Positions 17,719 through 26,260 of a stretch of DNA of 64,000 nucleotides are shown piece after piece. The notes under the pieces were generated by a model. That model saw nothing but the letters and a program-made list of their open reading frames with translations, had not been told where the DNA came from and searched no databases. A program made the translations under genes and the position numbers. Every line of letters begins with the position of its first letter. Within the stretch, counting starts at the first letter, position 1. The stretch is from Sphingobacterium sp. JB170 (GTDB taxonomy: Bacteria; Bacteroidota; Bacteroidia; Sphingobacteriales; Sphingobacteriaceae): the NCBI RefSeq assembly GCF_900163865.1, contig NZ_FUKU01000071.1, forward strand, positions 124,001 to 188,000. Reading direction: 5' to 3'.

Positions 17719-17730
17719 TTTTTATTAATA

Positions 17731-18129
17731 ATGAATACAGATCCAATAGCGGATTACCTTACACGAGTAAGGAATGCCATTAAGGCCAACCACAGGGTTG
17801 TTGAAATTCCTGCATCGAACCTTAAAAAAGAGATCACGAGAGTTCTTTTTGACAAAGGTTATATTGCTAATTACAAATTTGAAGAAAATGGTCCTCAGGG
17901 GAACATAAAGATTGCTTTGAAATACAATGCAGTTAGCAAAATTCCGGCTATTCGCACTTTGACGCGTGTGAGTAAACCTGGTTTAAGAAAGTATGCAAAT
18001 ATTGACAACATGCCTCGTGTTTTAAATGGTTTAGGTATTGCTATCTTGTCAACTTCTAAAGGAGTTATGACAGATAAAGAAGCTAAACTACAGAACGTAG
18101 GTGGTGAGGTTTTATGTTACGTTTATTAA
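17731..18129 (+). CDS. rpsH: ribosomal protein S8
   Basis: Primary binding protein of the 16S central domain and, in E. coli, repressor of the spc operon. 132 residues, with DPIADYLTRVRNAI at the start and the C-terminal GIAILSTSKGVMTDKEA and GGEVLCYVY. It is preceded by a 140-base gap with promoter, terminator and leader hairpin. Confidence 0.98.
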   Translation: MNTDPIADYLTRVRNAIKANHRVVEIPASNLKKEITRVLFDKGYIANYKFEENGPQGNIKIALKYNAVSKIPAIRTLTRVSKPGLRKYANIDNMPRVLNGLGIAILSTSKGVMTDKEAKLQNVGGEVLCYVY

Positions 18130-18152
18130 TCTAGGTAAAAAACACAGAAGAA

Positions 18153-18707
18153 ATGTCAAGAATTGGAAAAGCCCCTATCGCTATTCCTTCGGGAGTAACG
18201 ATTGCCGTATCAGATAAAAATCTGGTTACAGTGAAAGGACCAAAGGGCGAGTTAACACAACAAGTAGATCGCGATATCACTGTTAAACAAGAAGACGGTA
18301 ATATCGTAGTATCACGTTCTACGGAACAAAAGAAACATAAAGCTTTACATGGTTTGTACCGCTCGTTAATCAATAACATGGTTGTTGGTGTAACAGAGGG
18401 TTATAAGACTACTCAGGAGCTGGTCGGTGTGGGTTACCGTGCTACAAACACAGGTAATACATTAGAACTTACTTTAGGATTCTCTCACCCGATTGTTTTT
18501 GTTTTGCCAAAGGAAATTAAAGTAACAACAACTTCTGAAAAAGGTAAAAGCCCAACGATTATATTGGAGTCAGCTGACAAGCAATTAGTCGGTCAGGTAG
18601 CTGCAAAAATCCGTGGCTTCCGTAAACCAGAGCCGTACAAAGGTAAAGGTGTTAAGTTTGCGGGTGAAGTATTGAGAAGAAAAGCAGGTAAATCAGCTAA
18701 AAAATAA
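18153..18707 (+). CDS. rplF: ribosomal protein L6
   Basis: Large-subunit protein near the factor-binding site. 184 residues, with SRIGKAPIAIPSGV at the start and the signature KPEPYKGKGVKFAGEVLRRK near the end. Confidence 0.98.
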   Translation: MSRIGKAPIAIPSGVTIAVSDKNLVTVKGPKGELTQQVDRDITVKQEDGNIVVSRSTEQKKHKALHGLYRSLINNMVVGVTEGYKTTQELVGVGYRATNTGNTLELTLGFSHPIVFVLPKEIKVTTTSEKGKSPTIILESADKQLVGQVAAKIRGFRKPEPYKGKGVKFAGEVLRRKAGKSAKK

Positions 18708-18712
18708 TAGCC

Positions 18713-19066
18713 ATGGCAGGAAATAAAACAAATCGCAGAGAGCGAATCAAAAAAGGAATAAGAAAGAACCTGACTGGATCCGTTGAACGTCCACGGTTAT
18801 CGGTTTTTAGAAGCAATAAAGGAATTTACGCACAACTTATTGATGATACAACAGGTAAGACTATTGTTTCAGCATCTTCAATTTCGAAAGATTTTGCGGG
18901 TTCAGGAAACAAAGTTGAACAATCAAAAGCTGTAGGTAAATTGGTTGCTGAAAAAGCAGTAGCAGCAGGCATTAACAAAGTAGTTTTTGACCGTAATGGG
19001 TACTTATACCATGGCCGTGTGAAATCATTGGCTGAAGGTGCTCGCGAGGGCGGTTTAGACTTTTAA
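18713..19066 (+). CDS. rplR: ribosomal protein L18
   Basis: 5S rRNA-binding protein. 117 residues, with RPRLSVFRSNKGIYAQLIDD and the C-terminal VVFDRNGYLYHGRVKSLAEG. Five bases after rplF. Confidence 0.97.
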   Translation: MAGNKTNRRERIKKGIRKNLTGSVERPRLSVFRSNKGIYAQLIDDTTGKTIVSASSISKDFAGSGNKVEQSKAVGKLVAEKAVAAGINKVVFDRNGYLYHGRVKSLAEGAREGGLDF

Positions 19067-19077
19067 TCAAGAAAAAC

Positions 19078-19596
19078 ATGGCAACAAGCAATATAAAAAG
19101 AGTAAAATCAAGCGAAATCGAACTTAAAGATCGCTTAGTAAGCATCCAACGAGTAGCGAAAGTAACTAAAGGTGGTCGTACTTTTAGTTTTTCGGCGATC
19201 GTTATCGTTGGTGATGAAAACGGGATTGTAGGTTACGGTTTAGGTAAAGCTAAAGAAGTTACCGAAGCAATTACTAAAGGAATTGATGATGCGAAAAAGA
19301 ACTTGATTAAAGTTCCTATCATCAATGGTACTGTTCCTCATGAACAACACGGGAAATTCTCCGGTGGTCGTGTTTTAGTTAAACCGGCAGTTGGTGGTAC
19401 AGGAGTACTTGCAGGTGGTGCAATGCGTGCGGTATTAGAAAGTGCAGGTATTAAGGATGTATTAGCGAAATCACTCGGCTCGTCGAACCCACATAACGTG
19501 GTAAAAGCGACTATTGATGCGTTAGTAAAGCTTCGTGACGCCTATACTGTTGCGCAAAACCGCGGAGTCGATTTAAATAAAGTATTTAACGGTTAA
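19078..19596 (+). CDS. rpsE: ribosomal protein S5
   Basis: Small-subunit protein important for decoding accuracy. 172 residues, with the double-stranded-RNA-binding-like N-terminal domain (RVAKVTKGGRTFSFSAIVIV) and the C-terminal GVLAGGAMRAVLESAGI and KSLGSSNPHNVVKAT. Confidence 0.98.
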   Translation: MATSNIKRVKSSEIELKDRLVSIQRVAKVTKGGRTFSFSAIVIVGDENGIVGYGLGKAKEVTEAITKGIDDAKKNLIKVPIINGTVPHEQHGKFSGGRVLVKPAVGGTGVLAGGAMRAVLESAGIKDVLAKSLGSSNPHNVVKATIDALVKLRDAYTVAQNRGVDLNKVFNG

Positions 19597-19601
19597 TTAT
19601 C

Positions 19602-19781
19602 ATGGCAAAAATTAAAATCACCCAGATAAAGAGCGTTATCGACAGAAGCGAGCGCCAAAAGAAAACTATTGAGGCATTAGGGTTGAAACGTATTAATCAC
19701 TCAATAGAAGTTGAAGCTACACCTGCCATTATTGGTATGGTAAGAAAAGTGAATCACTTGGTAGCAATCGAGACTATTTAA
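19602..19781 (+). CDS. rpmD: ribosomal protein L30
   Basis: A 59-residue large-subunit protein read directly from the sequence in the gap after rpsE. It begins MAKIKITQIKSVID and carries RQKKTIEALGLKRINHSIE, the family signature, and GMVRKVNHLVAI. Five bases after rpsE. Confidence 0.95.
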   Translation: MAKIKITQIKSVIDRSERQKKTIEALGLKRINHSIEVEATPAIIGMVRKVNHLVAIETI

Positions 19782-19787
19782 TATTAC

Positions 19788-19817
19788 AATGGAAAGGGTC
19801 GTGAGACACTTTCCATT
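19788..19817 (+). promoter_or_regulatory. hairpin between rpmD and rplO
   Basis: A perfect 9-bp stem (19788-19796 with 19809-19817) with a 12-base loop, followed by CCC and a T-rich stretch. It sits in a 111-base gap inside the operon and may weaken transcription or protect an RNA end. Confidence 0.45.
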
Positions 19818-19892
19818 CCCTTTATTATTTATATTTTTAATCGTTACGACCTGTTTAGTGAGAGCGAAGGCGTAACACAATCTTAAAACAAA

Positions 19893-20339
19893 ATGAATTT
19901 AAGTAGTTTAAGACCAGCAAAAGGTTCGGTAAAAAACAAGAAACGTATCGGTAGAGGTCAGGGGTCTGGTCGCGGTGGTACTTCCACTCGTGGTCACAAA
20001 GGTGCTGGTTCTCGTTCAGGGCATTCTACAAAGATCGGTTTTGAAGGTGGTCAAATGCCTTTACAACGCCGTGTGCCTAAGTTTGGATTCAAAAATATTA
20101 ACCGTGTGGAGTATGTCGGTGTAAACTTAGATGTACTTTCTGGCTTAATTGAGAAAAACAATCTTACCGCTGTAGATTTTGATACCCTGAAAACTCATGG
20201 TTTAGTTTCTAAGAACGATGTAGTTAAGATTCTAGGTCGTGGCGAGTTTTCTGCAAAAGTAGAAGTGAAAGCGCATGCTTTTTCTGCGTCTGCACAAAAG
20301 GCTATCGAAGCTGCAGGTGGGTCTATCGTAAAACTTTAA
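19893..20339 (+). CDS. rplO: ribosomal protein L15
   Basis: 148-residue large-subunit protein with the glycine/arginine-rich N-terminal arm RIGRGQGSGRGGTSTRGHKG and the C-terminal domain ending AIEAAGGSIVKL. Confidence 0.98.
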   Translation: MNLSSLRPAKGSVKNKKRIGRGQGSGRGGTSTRGHKGAGSRSGHSTKIGFEGGQMPLQRRVPKFGFKNINRVEYVGVNLDVLSGLIEKNNLTAVDFDTLKTHGLVSKNDVVKILGRGEFSAKVEVKAHAFSASAQKAIEAAGGSIVKL

Positions 20340-20345
20340 AATTAC

Positions 20346-21692
20346 ATGAAGAAACTAATCACAACCTTAACCAATATATGGAAAATTGAAGAGCTACGTA
20401 ATCGTATTATTACGACTTTACTGCTTCTTCTAATATACCGTATCGGATGTCACGTGGTTTTACCAGGTGTTAATCCAGATGCGTTAGCGGCAGGCAAAAG
20501 TACCGAAGGAAATAGCATCGTTGATCTAATTAACATGTTTGCCGGAGGTTCTTTCTCTCGTTCAGCAATTTTTGCTTTAGGAGTTATGCCTTACATTTCT
20601 GCATCGATCGTTGTTCAGTTATTGGGGATAGCGGTTCCTGCATTTCAGAAAATGCAAAAAGAAGGCGAATCTGGTCGTAAGAAAATGACCCAGATCACGC
20701 GTTATTTGACATTGGCAATTACGTTAGTTCAAGCGGTGGCTTATGTGAAAACACAAGTTCCTGCGGAAGCAAAAACTATCGCTGAGCCTCTGTTTACAGT
20801 TCTTTCTGCAATTGTATTGACAGCAGGTACCTTGTTTGTGATGTGGCTTGGTGAAAAAATTACGGATAAAGGTATTGGTAACGGTATTTCGCTTATTATC
20901 ATGGTAGGTATCATTGCGCAGTTGCCTGCAGGGCTTGTTGCGGAATGGGGATCTCGCATGAGCCCAAGTGGTGGTGGTCCGATTCCATTATTGTTGGAAT
21001 TTGTTGCTTTATTCTTTGTTGTTATTTTCAGTATTCTTGTCGTACAAGGTATCCGTAAGGTTCCTGTACAATATGCAAAGAAAATTGTGGGCAACAAACA
21101 GGTTGGTGGTGTACGACAGTATATCCCCTTAAAAGTGAATGCAGCGGGTGTAATGCCGATCATCTTTGCGCAGGCAATAATGTTCTTGCCAATGGCGTTA
21201 TCTCAGTTTTTTCCAAATTTACAGTCTGAGTTTTTAGCTTCTTTAAGTAATTATACATCGTTGGCATATAATGTCACATTCGGTGTTCTTATTATTGCCT
21301 TTACATTTTTCTACACCGCTATCATGGTGAATCCGCAACAGATGTCGGAGGATATGAAAAAGAACGGTGGATTTATTCCGGGAATTAAACCGGGTTATGA
21401 TACCAATCTTTTCATTGATAATGTGATTTCACGGATCACTTTCCCAGGAGCTATCTTTATTGCGATTATCGCAATTTTACCTGCTATTGCAAGTATGGCT
21501 GGCGTAAACAATCAATTTGCGCATTTCTATGGCGGAACTTCATTATTGATTTTAGTTGGTGTAGTGCTTGACACACTTCAACAAATTGAAAGTCACTTAT
21601 TGATGCGTCACTATGACGGATTGATGAAGACTGGGCGTGTTAAAGGACGTTCAACAGCGTCTGTAGAAGGTGTTGATCAATCAGTGATTTAA
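20346..21692 (+). CDS. secY: preprotein translocase subunit SecY
   Basis: Channel-forming membrane protein of the Sec translocon. 448 residues with about ten hydrophobic segments. Typical stretches are ELRNRIITTLLLLLIYRIG at the start, FALGVMPYISASIVVQLL (plug/TM2 region) and the cytoplasmic loop around MVNPQQMSEDMKKNGGFIPG. Six bases after rplO. Confidence 0.98.
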   Translation: MKKLITTLTNIWKIEELRNRIITTLLLLLIYRIGCHVVLPGVNPDALAAGKSTEGNSIVDLINMFAGGSFSRSAIFALGVMPYISASIVVQLLGIAVPAFQKMQKEGESGRKKMTQITRYLTLAITLVQAVAYVKTQVPAEAKTIAEPLFTVLSAIVLTAGTLFVMWLGEKITDKGIGNGISLIIMVGIIAQLPAGLVAEWGSRMSPSGGGPIPLLLEFVALFFVVIFSILVVQGIRKVPVQYAKKIVGNKQVGGVRQYIPLKVNAAGVMPIIFAQAIMFLPMALSQFFPNLQSEFLASLSNYTSLAYNVTFGVLIIAFTFFYTAIMVNPQQMSEDMKKNGGFIPGIKPGYDTNLFIDNVISRITFPGAIFIAIIAILPAIASMAGVNNQFAHFYGGTSLLILVGVVLDTLQQIESHLLMRHYDGLMKTGRVKGRSTASVEGVDQSVI

Positions 21693-21697
21693 TATTA

Positions 21698-22480
21698 ATG
21701 TCCAAAGTTTATTATAAAACAGAAGAGCAAATCGAGCAAATACGAGAGTCAGCAGATGTACTCTCGTTGTTGCTCGGTGAGATTGCAAAAGCTATTAAGC
21801 CTGGTATTACCACACTTTCGCTCGATAAATTAGCTTATGATTTTATTCATGACCACGGCGGTACGCCAGCGTTTTTGAATTATCATGGTTTCCCATTTTC
21901 TTTATGTATTTCTGTAAATGATCAGATCGTCCACGGTTTTCCAAGTGATTACGTTATAAAGGAAGGCGATCTCGTATCGGTTGATGGGGGCGTTGATTTA
22001 AAAGGATTTATAAGTGATTCAGCGTACACCTTTGGTGTTGGTGAGATTAGTACCGAAGCGCAACAACTTTTGGATGTCACTAAAGAATCTCTTTTTAAAG
22101 GGGTGGAGCAAGCTGTTGCTGGCAAACGAGTAGGTGATATTGCATCTGCCGTTCAGGAACATGTGAGTCCCTTTAATTATGGAATAGTGAGGGAGTTGGT
22201 CGGTCATGGTGTTGGTTTATATCTACATGAGAAGCCGGAAGTTCCCAACTATGGGAAACGTGGATCAGGACCTAAACTAGAAGAAGGATTAGTTATTTGT
22301 ATTGAACCGATGATTAACGCCGGTAAAGCTGGAGTCAAGTTTTGGGACGATGGTTGGACCGTCAGTACGGTTGACGGAAAGTTGTCTGCGCATTTCGAGC
22401 AAATGGTGGCAATTCGTAAAGGAAAACCAGATGTACTTTTGACCTTCGAACACGTAGAGAAAGTTTTGAGTAAAAAGTAA
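21698..22480 (+). CDS. map: methionine aminopeptidase, type I
   Basis: Removes N-terminal methionine from new proteins as they leave the ribosome. The 260-residue protein has the metal ligands in VSVDGGVDLKGFISDSAYTF (two Asp), GHGVGLYLHEKPEVPNY (His), CIEPM (Glu) and HFEQMVAI (Glu). Five bases after secY; its stop codon overlaps the infA promoter. Confidence 0.96.
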   Translation: MSKVYYKTEEQIEQIRESADVLSLLLGEIAKAIKPGITTLSLDKLAYDFIHDHGGTPAFLNYHGFPFSLCISVNDQIVHGFPSDYVIKEGDLVSVDGGVDLKGFISDSAYTFGVGEISTEAQQLLDVTKESLFKGVEQAVAGKRVGDIASAVQEHVSPFNYGIVRELVGHGVGLYLHEKPEVPNYGKRGSGPKLEEGLVICIEPMINAGKAGVKFWDDGWTVSTVDGKLSAHFEQMVAIRKGKPDVLLTFEHVEKVLSKK

Positions 22481-22510
22481 TTGGATTTCAATGATTTTTA
22501 TTTATCTTTG
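22480..22510 (+). promoter_or_regulatory. internal promoter before infA
   Basis: ATTG at 22480-22483, exactly 19 bp, TATCTTTG at 22503-22510 (full -7 match). It would drive infA through rplQ on its own. The RNA would begin with a small hairpin CCTGT/ACAGG at 22515-22528. Confidence 0.65.
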
Positions 22511-22555
22511 CACTCCTGTTTATACAGGCTAAAGACGTAATTTAAGTTAAAATAT

Positions 22556-22774
22556 ATGGCTAAACAAGCCTCGATAGAACAAGACGGTATAATTCGGGAA
22601 GCGCTTTCAAACGCTATGTTCCGAGTAGAATTAGAGAATGGACACGAGATCATCGCGCACATCTCTGGTAAAATGCGTATGCATTATATTAAGATTCTTC
22701 CTGGGGATAAAGTTAAGTTGGAAATGTCTCCCTATGATTTAACAAAGGGTAGGATTACGTATCGTTATAAGTAG
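22556..22774 (+). CDS. infA: translation initiation factor IF-1
   Basis: S1-like OB-fold protein that blocks the A site during initiation. 72 residues, with EQDGIIREALSNAMFRVEL at the start and LPGDKVKLEMSPYDLTKGRI near the end. Confidence 0.97.
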   Translation: MAKQASIEQDGIIREALSNAMFRVELENGHEIIAHISGKMRMHYIKILPGDKVKLEMSPYDLTKGRITYRYK

Positions 22775-22821
22775 GCGAGCCATACTCTTTATTTTAATTA
22801 GCTTTTAAAAATATTACTACA

Positions 22822-22938
22822 ATGAAAGTAAGAGCATCAATAAAAAAACGCAGCACGGATTGTAAGATCATCCGTCGCAAAGGAAAGGTTTTTGTTATCA
22901 ACAAAAAGAACCCTAAGTTTAAACAACGTCAGGGCTAG
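22822..22938 (+). CDS. rpmJ: ribosomal protein L36, zinc-independent form
   Basis: A 38-residue protein read directly from the sequence (ATG 22822, TAG 22936-22938). It begins MKVRASIKKRSTDCKIIRRK and ends NPKFKQRQG. Only one of the zinc ligands of the classical form remains (Cys14); the first Cys, the third Cys and the His are replaced by Ser, Asn and Phe, so it should not bind zinc. Confidence 0.95.
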   Translation: MKVRASIKKRSTDCKIIRRKGKVFVINKKNPKFKQRQG

Positions 22939-22969
22939 TATTTAATTCACACAATCGCTAAAGTATTAT

Positions 22970-23347
22970 ATGGCAAGGATATCAGGTATAGATTTACCTA
23001 AAAACAAAAGAGGCGTAATAGGCCTTACCTATATTTTCGGTGTTGGGCGTTCTACCGCTGCTTATATCTTGGAAAAAGCAGGAATCAGCGAAGACGTTAA
23101 AGTATCAGAATGGAACGATGAACAACTAGCTGCTATTCGTACCATTATCAACGACGAAGTAAAAGTAGAAGGCGCTTTACGCTCAGAAGTTCAATTGAAC
23201 ATTAAGCGTTTAATGGACATTGGATGTTACCGTGGTTTACGTCACCGTAAACATTTACCAGTTCGTGGACAACGTACGAAAAACAATTCACGTACACGTA
23301 AGGGTAAACGTAAGACAGTTGCAAACAAGAAAAAAGCTACTAAATAA
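22970..23347 (+). CDS. rpsM: ribosomal protein S13
   Basis: Small-subunit head protein contacting the P-site tRNA and S19. 125 residues, with RISGIDLPKNKRGVIGLTYI and the signature GLRHRKHLPVRGQRTKNNSR, and a Lys-rich tail. Confidence 0.98.
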   Translation: MARISGIDLPKNKRGVIGLTYIFGVGRSTAAYILEKAGISEDVKVSEWNDEQLAAIRTIINDEVKVEGALRSEVQLNIKRLMDIGCYRGLRHRKHLPVRGQRTKNNSRTRKGKRKTVANKKKATK

Positions 23348-23357
23348 TAATTAAGAA

Positions 23358-23747
23358 ATGGCTAAAAGTAAAAAGGTTACTAAAAAGCGTATTGTTGTTA
23401 TTGAGCCTGTAGGTCAAGCTCATATCAACGCTACCTTTAACAACATCATCGTTACTTTAACGAACAATCAAGGGCAGACTATCTCTTGGTCTTCAGCAGG
23501 TAAAATGGGTTTTAGAGGTTCGAAAAAGAACACCCCATACGCGGCTTCTCAAGCAGCGAATGACTGTGGTAAAGTGGCTCATGATTTAGGATTACGTAAA
23601 GTTGAGGTTTTTGTAAAAGGACCAGGATCAGGACGTGAATCTGCAATCCGTACATTACAAACAGTTGGGATTGATGTAACGACAATAAAGGATATTACTC
23701 CACTTCCGCACAACGGTTGTCGTCCTCCGAAACGCAGAAGAGTTTAA
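23358..23747 (+). CDS. rpsK: ribosomal protein S11
   Basis: Small-subunit platform protein. 129 residues, with HINATFNNIIVTLTNNQGQ and the C-terminal DITPLPHNGCRPPKRRRV. Confidence 0.98.
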   Translation: MAKSKKVTKKRIVVIEPVGQAHINATFNNIIVTLTNNQGQTISWSSAGKMGFRGSKKNTPYAASQAANDCGKVAHDLGLRKVEVFVKGPGSGRESAIRTLQTVGIDVTTIKDITPLPHNGCRPPKRRRV

Positions 23748-23815
23748 TAACAGAATTGTTTTAAGATAAGATTCATCAGCTATAGGTTGATAGATACTTC
23801 AAACAGAAAGAAAAA

Positions 23816-24424
23816 ATGGCAAGATATACAGGACCTAAGTCCAAAATAGCTCGTAAATTCAGGGAACCAATTTTTGGCCCAGATAAAGCACTAGAGAAAA
23901 AGAATTATCCTCCTGGACAACATGGTCCTTCAAGAAGAAGAGGAAAACAATCTGAATTCGCGATTCAGTTGTTAGAAAAACAAAAAGCAAAATACACGTA
24001 TGGTGTATTAGAACGTCAATTTCGTATTTTATTCGGAAAGGCATCTGCTAAACAAGGTGTTACTGGTGAGAACTTCTTGAGATTATTAGAAGCTCGTTTA
24101 GATAACGTTGTATACCGTTTAGGCATTGCTACAACACGCGCTGCTGCTCGTCAGTTAGTATCACACAAACATATTACTGTTAACGGTAATGTCGTTAACA
24201 TTCCATCATATAGCCTACGTCCTGGTGACGTAGTTGAAGTACGCGAGCGTTCTAAGTCTCTTGAAGCAATTAGTGCTTCAGTAGAAGGTAGAAGAATCAA
24301 CAAATTTGGTTGGTTAGAATGGGACGCTAACGAGTTGCGTGGAACGTTTGTTACTTTCCCTGAAAGATCAGATATTCCCGAAAACATTAAAGAGAATTTA
24401 ATTGTAGAGTTGTACTCTAAATAA
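23816..24424 (+). CDS. rpsD: ribosomal protein S4
   Basis: Primary 16S rRNA-binding protein and, in some bacteria, repressor of the alpha operon. 202 residues, with the S4 domain around LEARLDNVVYRLGIATTRAA. An N-terminal zinc site of the Cys type is absent, as usual in this phylum. Confidence 0.98.
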   Translation: MARYTGPKSKIARKFREPIFGPDKALEKKNYPPGQHGPSRRRGKQSEFAIQLLEKQKAKYTYGVLERQFRILFGKASAKQGVTGENFLRLLEARLDNVVYRLGIATTRAAARQLVSHKHITVNGNVVNIPSYSLRPGDVVEVRERSKSLEAISASVEGRRINKFGWLEWDANELRGTFVTFPERSDIPENIKENLIVELYSK

Positions 24425-24434
24425 TAATTAATAG

Positions 24435-24470
24435 AAGTAAGTATGGTTCTAATCGACCGTACTTACTTTT
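24435..24470 (+). terminator. terminator-like hairpin between rpsD and rpoA
   Basis: A 13-bp stem with one G-T pair (24435-24447 with 24456-24468) and an 8-base loop, followed by a few Ts. It could lower readthrough from ribosomal genes into rpoA. Confidence 0.55.
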
Positions 24471-24471
24471 G
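24464..24471 (+). promoter_or_regulatory. candidate -7 element before rpoA
   Basis: TACTTTTG, a full match to TAnnTTTG, overlapping the right arm and tail of the hairpin after rpsD. No TTTG is seen at the -33 distance. It could give rpoA-rplQ its own supply of transcripts. Confidence 0.35.
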
Positions 24472-24513
24472 TTATATTTTATGTTATTAATAAAAACTTT
24501 TAAAAAGAAATAA

Positions 24514-25506
24514 ATGGCAATTTTAGCATTTCAAAGACCGGATAAAGTTATCATGCAAAAATCGACTGATTTTGATGGTACATTCGAATTTCGTCCATTA
24601 GAGCCAGGTTTTGGTGTAACTATTGGTAATGCTTTGCGCCGTATTTTATTGTCCTCACTGGAAGGATATGCAATTACGTCGATAAGGTTTTCAGGCGTTT
24701 CGCACGAATTCTCCACTATCAAAGGTGTTGTTGAAGATGTTACAGAGATCATTCTTAACTTGAAACAAGTACGTTTCAAGAAAACCGGAGATCAAGGTGA
24801 TAATGAAAAGATCTTTGTTGTGATCAACGGTCAAGGACAATTCAAAGCAGGTGATATTACTAAGTTCTCTAATAACTTTACTGTGTTGAACCCCGATTTT
24901 GTTATTTGTAATATGGATACCTCCGTTACAATTGAGGTTGAATTGGCAGTAGCTAAAGGACGTGGTTATGTTAATGCTGAAGAAAATAAAGTTACTGATG
25001 GCCCCGTAGGTTTTATTGCAGTTGATTCAATCTATACGCCGATTAAGAATGTAAAATATAGTATCGAAAATTATCGTGTGGAACAAAAGACTGACTACGA
25101 GAAATTGTTGTTAGATATTTCTACAGATGGTTCTATTCACCCTGAAGAAGCACTAAAAGAAGCTGCGAAGATTTTGATACAACATTTCATGTTGTTCTCT
25201 GATGAAAATATGTTGCTCGAATCGCAGACAAAAGAAGAAACTAAAGTTGTTGATGAAGAAATTTTACACATGCGTAAGATTTTGAAAACGGAATTAGTTG
25301 ATCTTGATCTTTCTGTTCGTGCATTGAACTGTTTAAAAGCTGCCGATATCCGTACTTTAGCAGAATTAGTCACATACGATGTAGCTGACATGTTGAAGTT
25401 CCGTAACTTCGGGAAGAAGTCGTTGAGCGAGATTCAAGAGCTTGTTAAATCGAAAGGTTTATCATTCGGTATGAATTTGTCTAAATATAAGTTAGACGAA
25501 GAATAA
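24514..25506 (+). CDS. rpoA: RNA polymerase alpha subunit
   Basis: Scaffold subunit of RNA polymerase. 330 residues. The N-terminal assembly domain includes RPLEPGFGVTIGNALRRILL and the C-terminal DNA/activator-binding domain (about 255-320) includes DLDLSVRALNCLKAADIRTL and NFGKKSLSEIQELVKSKGL. Confidence 0.98.
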   Translation: MAILAFQRPDKVIMQKSTDFDGTFEFRPLEPGFGVTIGNALRRILLSSLEGYAITSIRFSGVSHEFSTIKGVVEDVTEIILNLKQVRFKKTGDQGDNEKIFVVINGQGQFKAGDITKFSNNFTVLNPDFVICNMDTSVTIEVELAVAKGRGYVNAEENKVTDGPVGFIAVDSIYTPIKNVKYSIENYRVEQKTDYEKLLLDISTDGSIHPEEALKEAAKILIQHFMLFSDENMLLESQTKEETKVVDEEILHMRKILKTELVDLDLSVRALNCLKAADIRTLAELVTYDVADMLKFRNFGKKSLSEIQELVKSKGLSFGMNLSKYKLDEE

Positions 25507-25537
25507 AATAGTAAAATTTTAATATATAGCGACCTGT

Positions 25538-25585
25538 TGCATAATTCCCCGCACAAGAAAATAAACTAATTGCGGACGGTATGCA
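25538..25585 (+). promoter_or_regulatory. nested hairpin in the rplQ leader
   Basis: Outer pairs TGCATA/TATGCA (25538-25543 with 25580-25585) enclose inner pairs CCGCA/TGCGG (25549-25553 with 25571-25575), 18 bases before the rplQ ATG. No promoter element accompanies it, so it is probably an RNA structure in the operon transcript. Confidence 0.4.
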
Positions 25586-25603
25586 CAAAAACTAAGAACA
25601 AAA

Positions 25604-26149
25604 ATGAGACACGGAAAAAAATTTAACCACTTAGGCCGCACTGACAGTCACCGTAAGGCGATGTTAGCTAATATGGCGACTTCATTAATCAAACACAAAC
25701 GCGTTACGACAACGTTAGCAAAAGCAAAAGCGTTACGTACGTATGTTGAACCTTTGATTACGAAATCAAAAGACGATACAACGCACTCACGTCGTACAGT
25801 TTTCGCTTATCTTAAAGATAAAGATGCTGTTTCGATTTTATTTCGTGAAATATCTGAAAAAGTAGCAACTCGTCCGGGTGGTTATACTCGTATCATTAAG
25901 CTGGAAAATCGGTTAGGTGATAATGCAGAGATGGCGTTTATCGAGCTAGTAGATTACAACGAAATCTACGGTAAAAAAGCTGAAGTTGAGAAGAAATCAA
26001 CACGACGTCGCGGTGGCTCGAAAAAGAAAGCTACTGAGACTGTTGCGGCTGAGGCTACAGAAGTGGTGAAAGAAGAGGTAGATGCTCCTGCAGCTGAAGA
26101 AACACCAGCTACAGATGCACCTGCAACGGAAGATAAGAAAGAAGATTAA
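25604..26149 (+). CDS. rplQ: ribosomal protein L17 with acidic tail
   Basis: Large-subunit protein near the tunnel exit. The conserved core (about residues 1-120) begins MRHGKKFNHLGRTDSHRKAM. The remaining 60 residues form a low-complexity tail, first Arg/Lys-rich (STRRRGGSKKKA) then Ala/Glu/Thr/Pro-rich and acidic. Last gene of the cluster, followed by a strong terminator. Confidence 0.97.
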   Translation: MRHGKKFNHLGRTDSHRKAMLANMATSLIKHKRVTTTLAKAKALRTYVEPLITKSKDDTTHSRRTVFAYLKDKDAVSILFREISEKVATRPGGYTRIIKLENRLGDNAEMAFIELVDYNEIYGKKAEVEKKSTRRRGGSKKKATETVAAEATEVVKEEVDAPAAEETPATDAPATEDKKED

Positions 26150-26173
26150 TTTTTCTGCTCGCTTAAGAATTAT

Positions 26174-26203
26174 AAACCTCGGCATACTTGCCGAGGTTTT
26201 TTT
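26174..26203 (+). terminator. rho-independent terminator of the ribosomal cluster
   Basis: An 11-bp perfect stem (26174-26184 with 26189-26199), tetraloop TACT and a run of Ts. Confidence 0.9.
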
Positions 26204-26260
26204 GTGAATTTTCTTCTTGTATATTCCGTATTTAGTTAGTTAATTGAGACATGTCTTGGT

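Noticed and set aside
20741..21163. 140-codon minus-strand frame inside secY
   Set aside because: Antisense to a conserved gene; a shadow of the regular codon pattern of a membrane protein.
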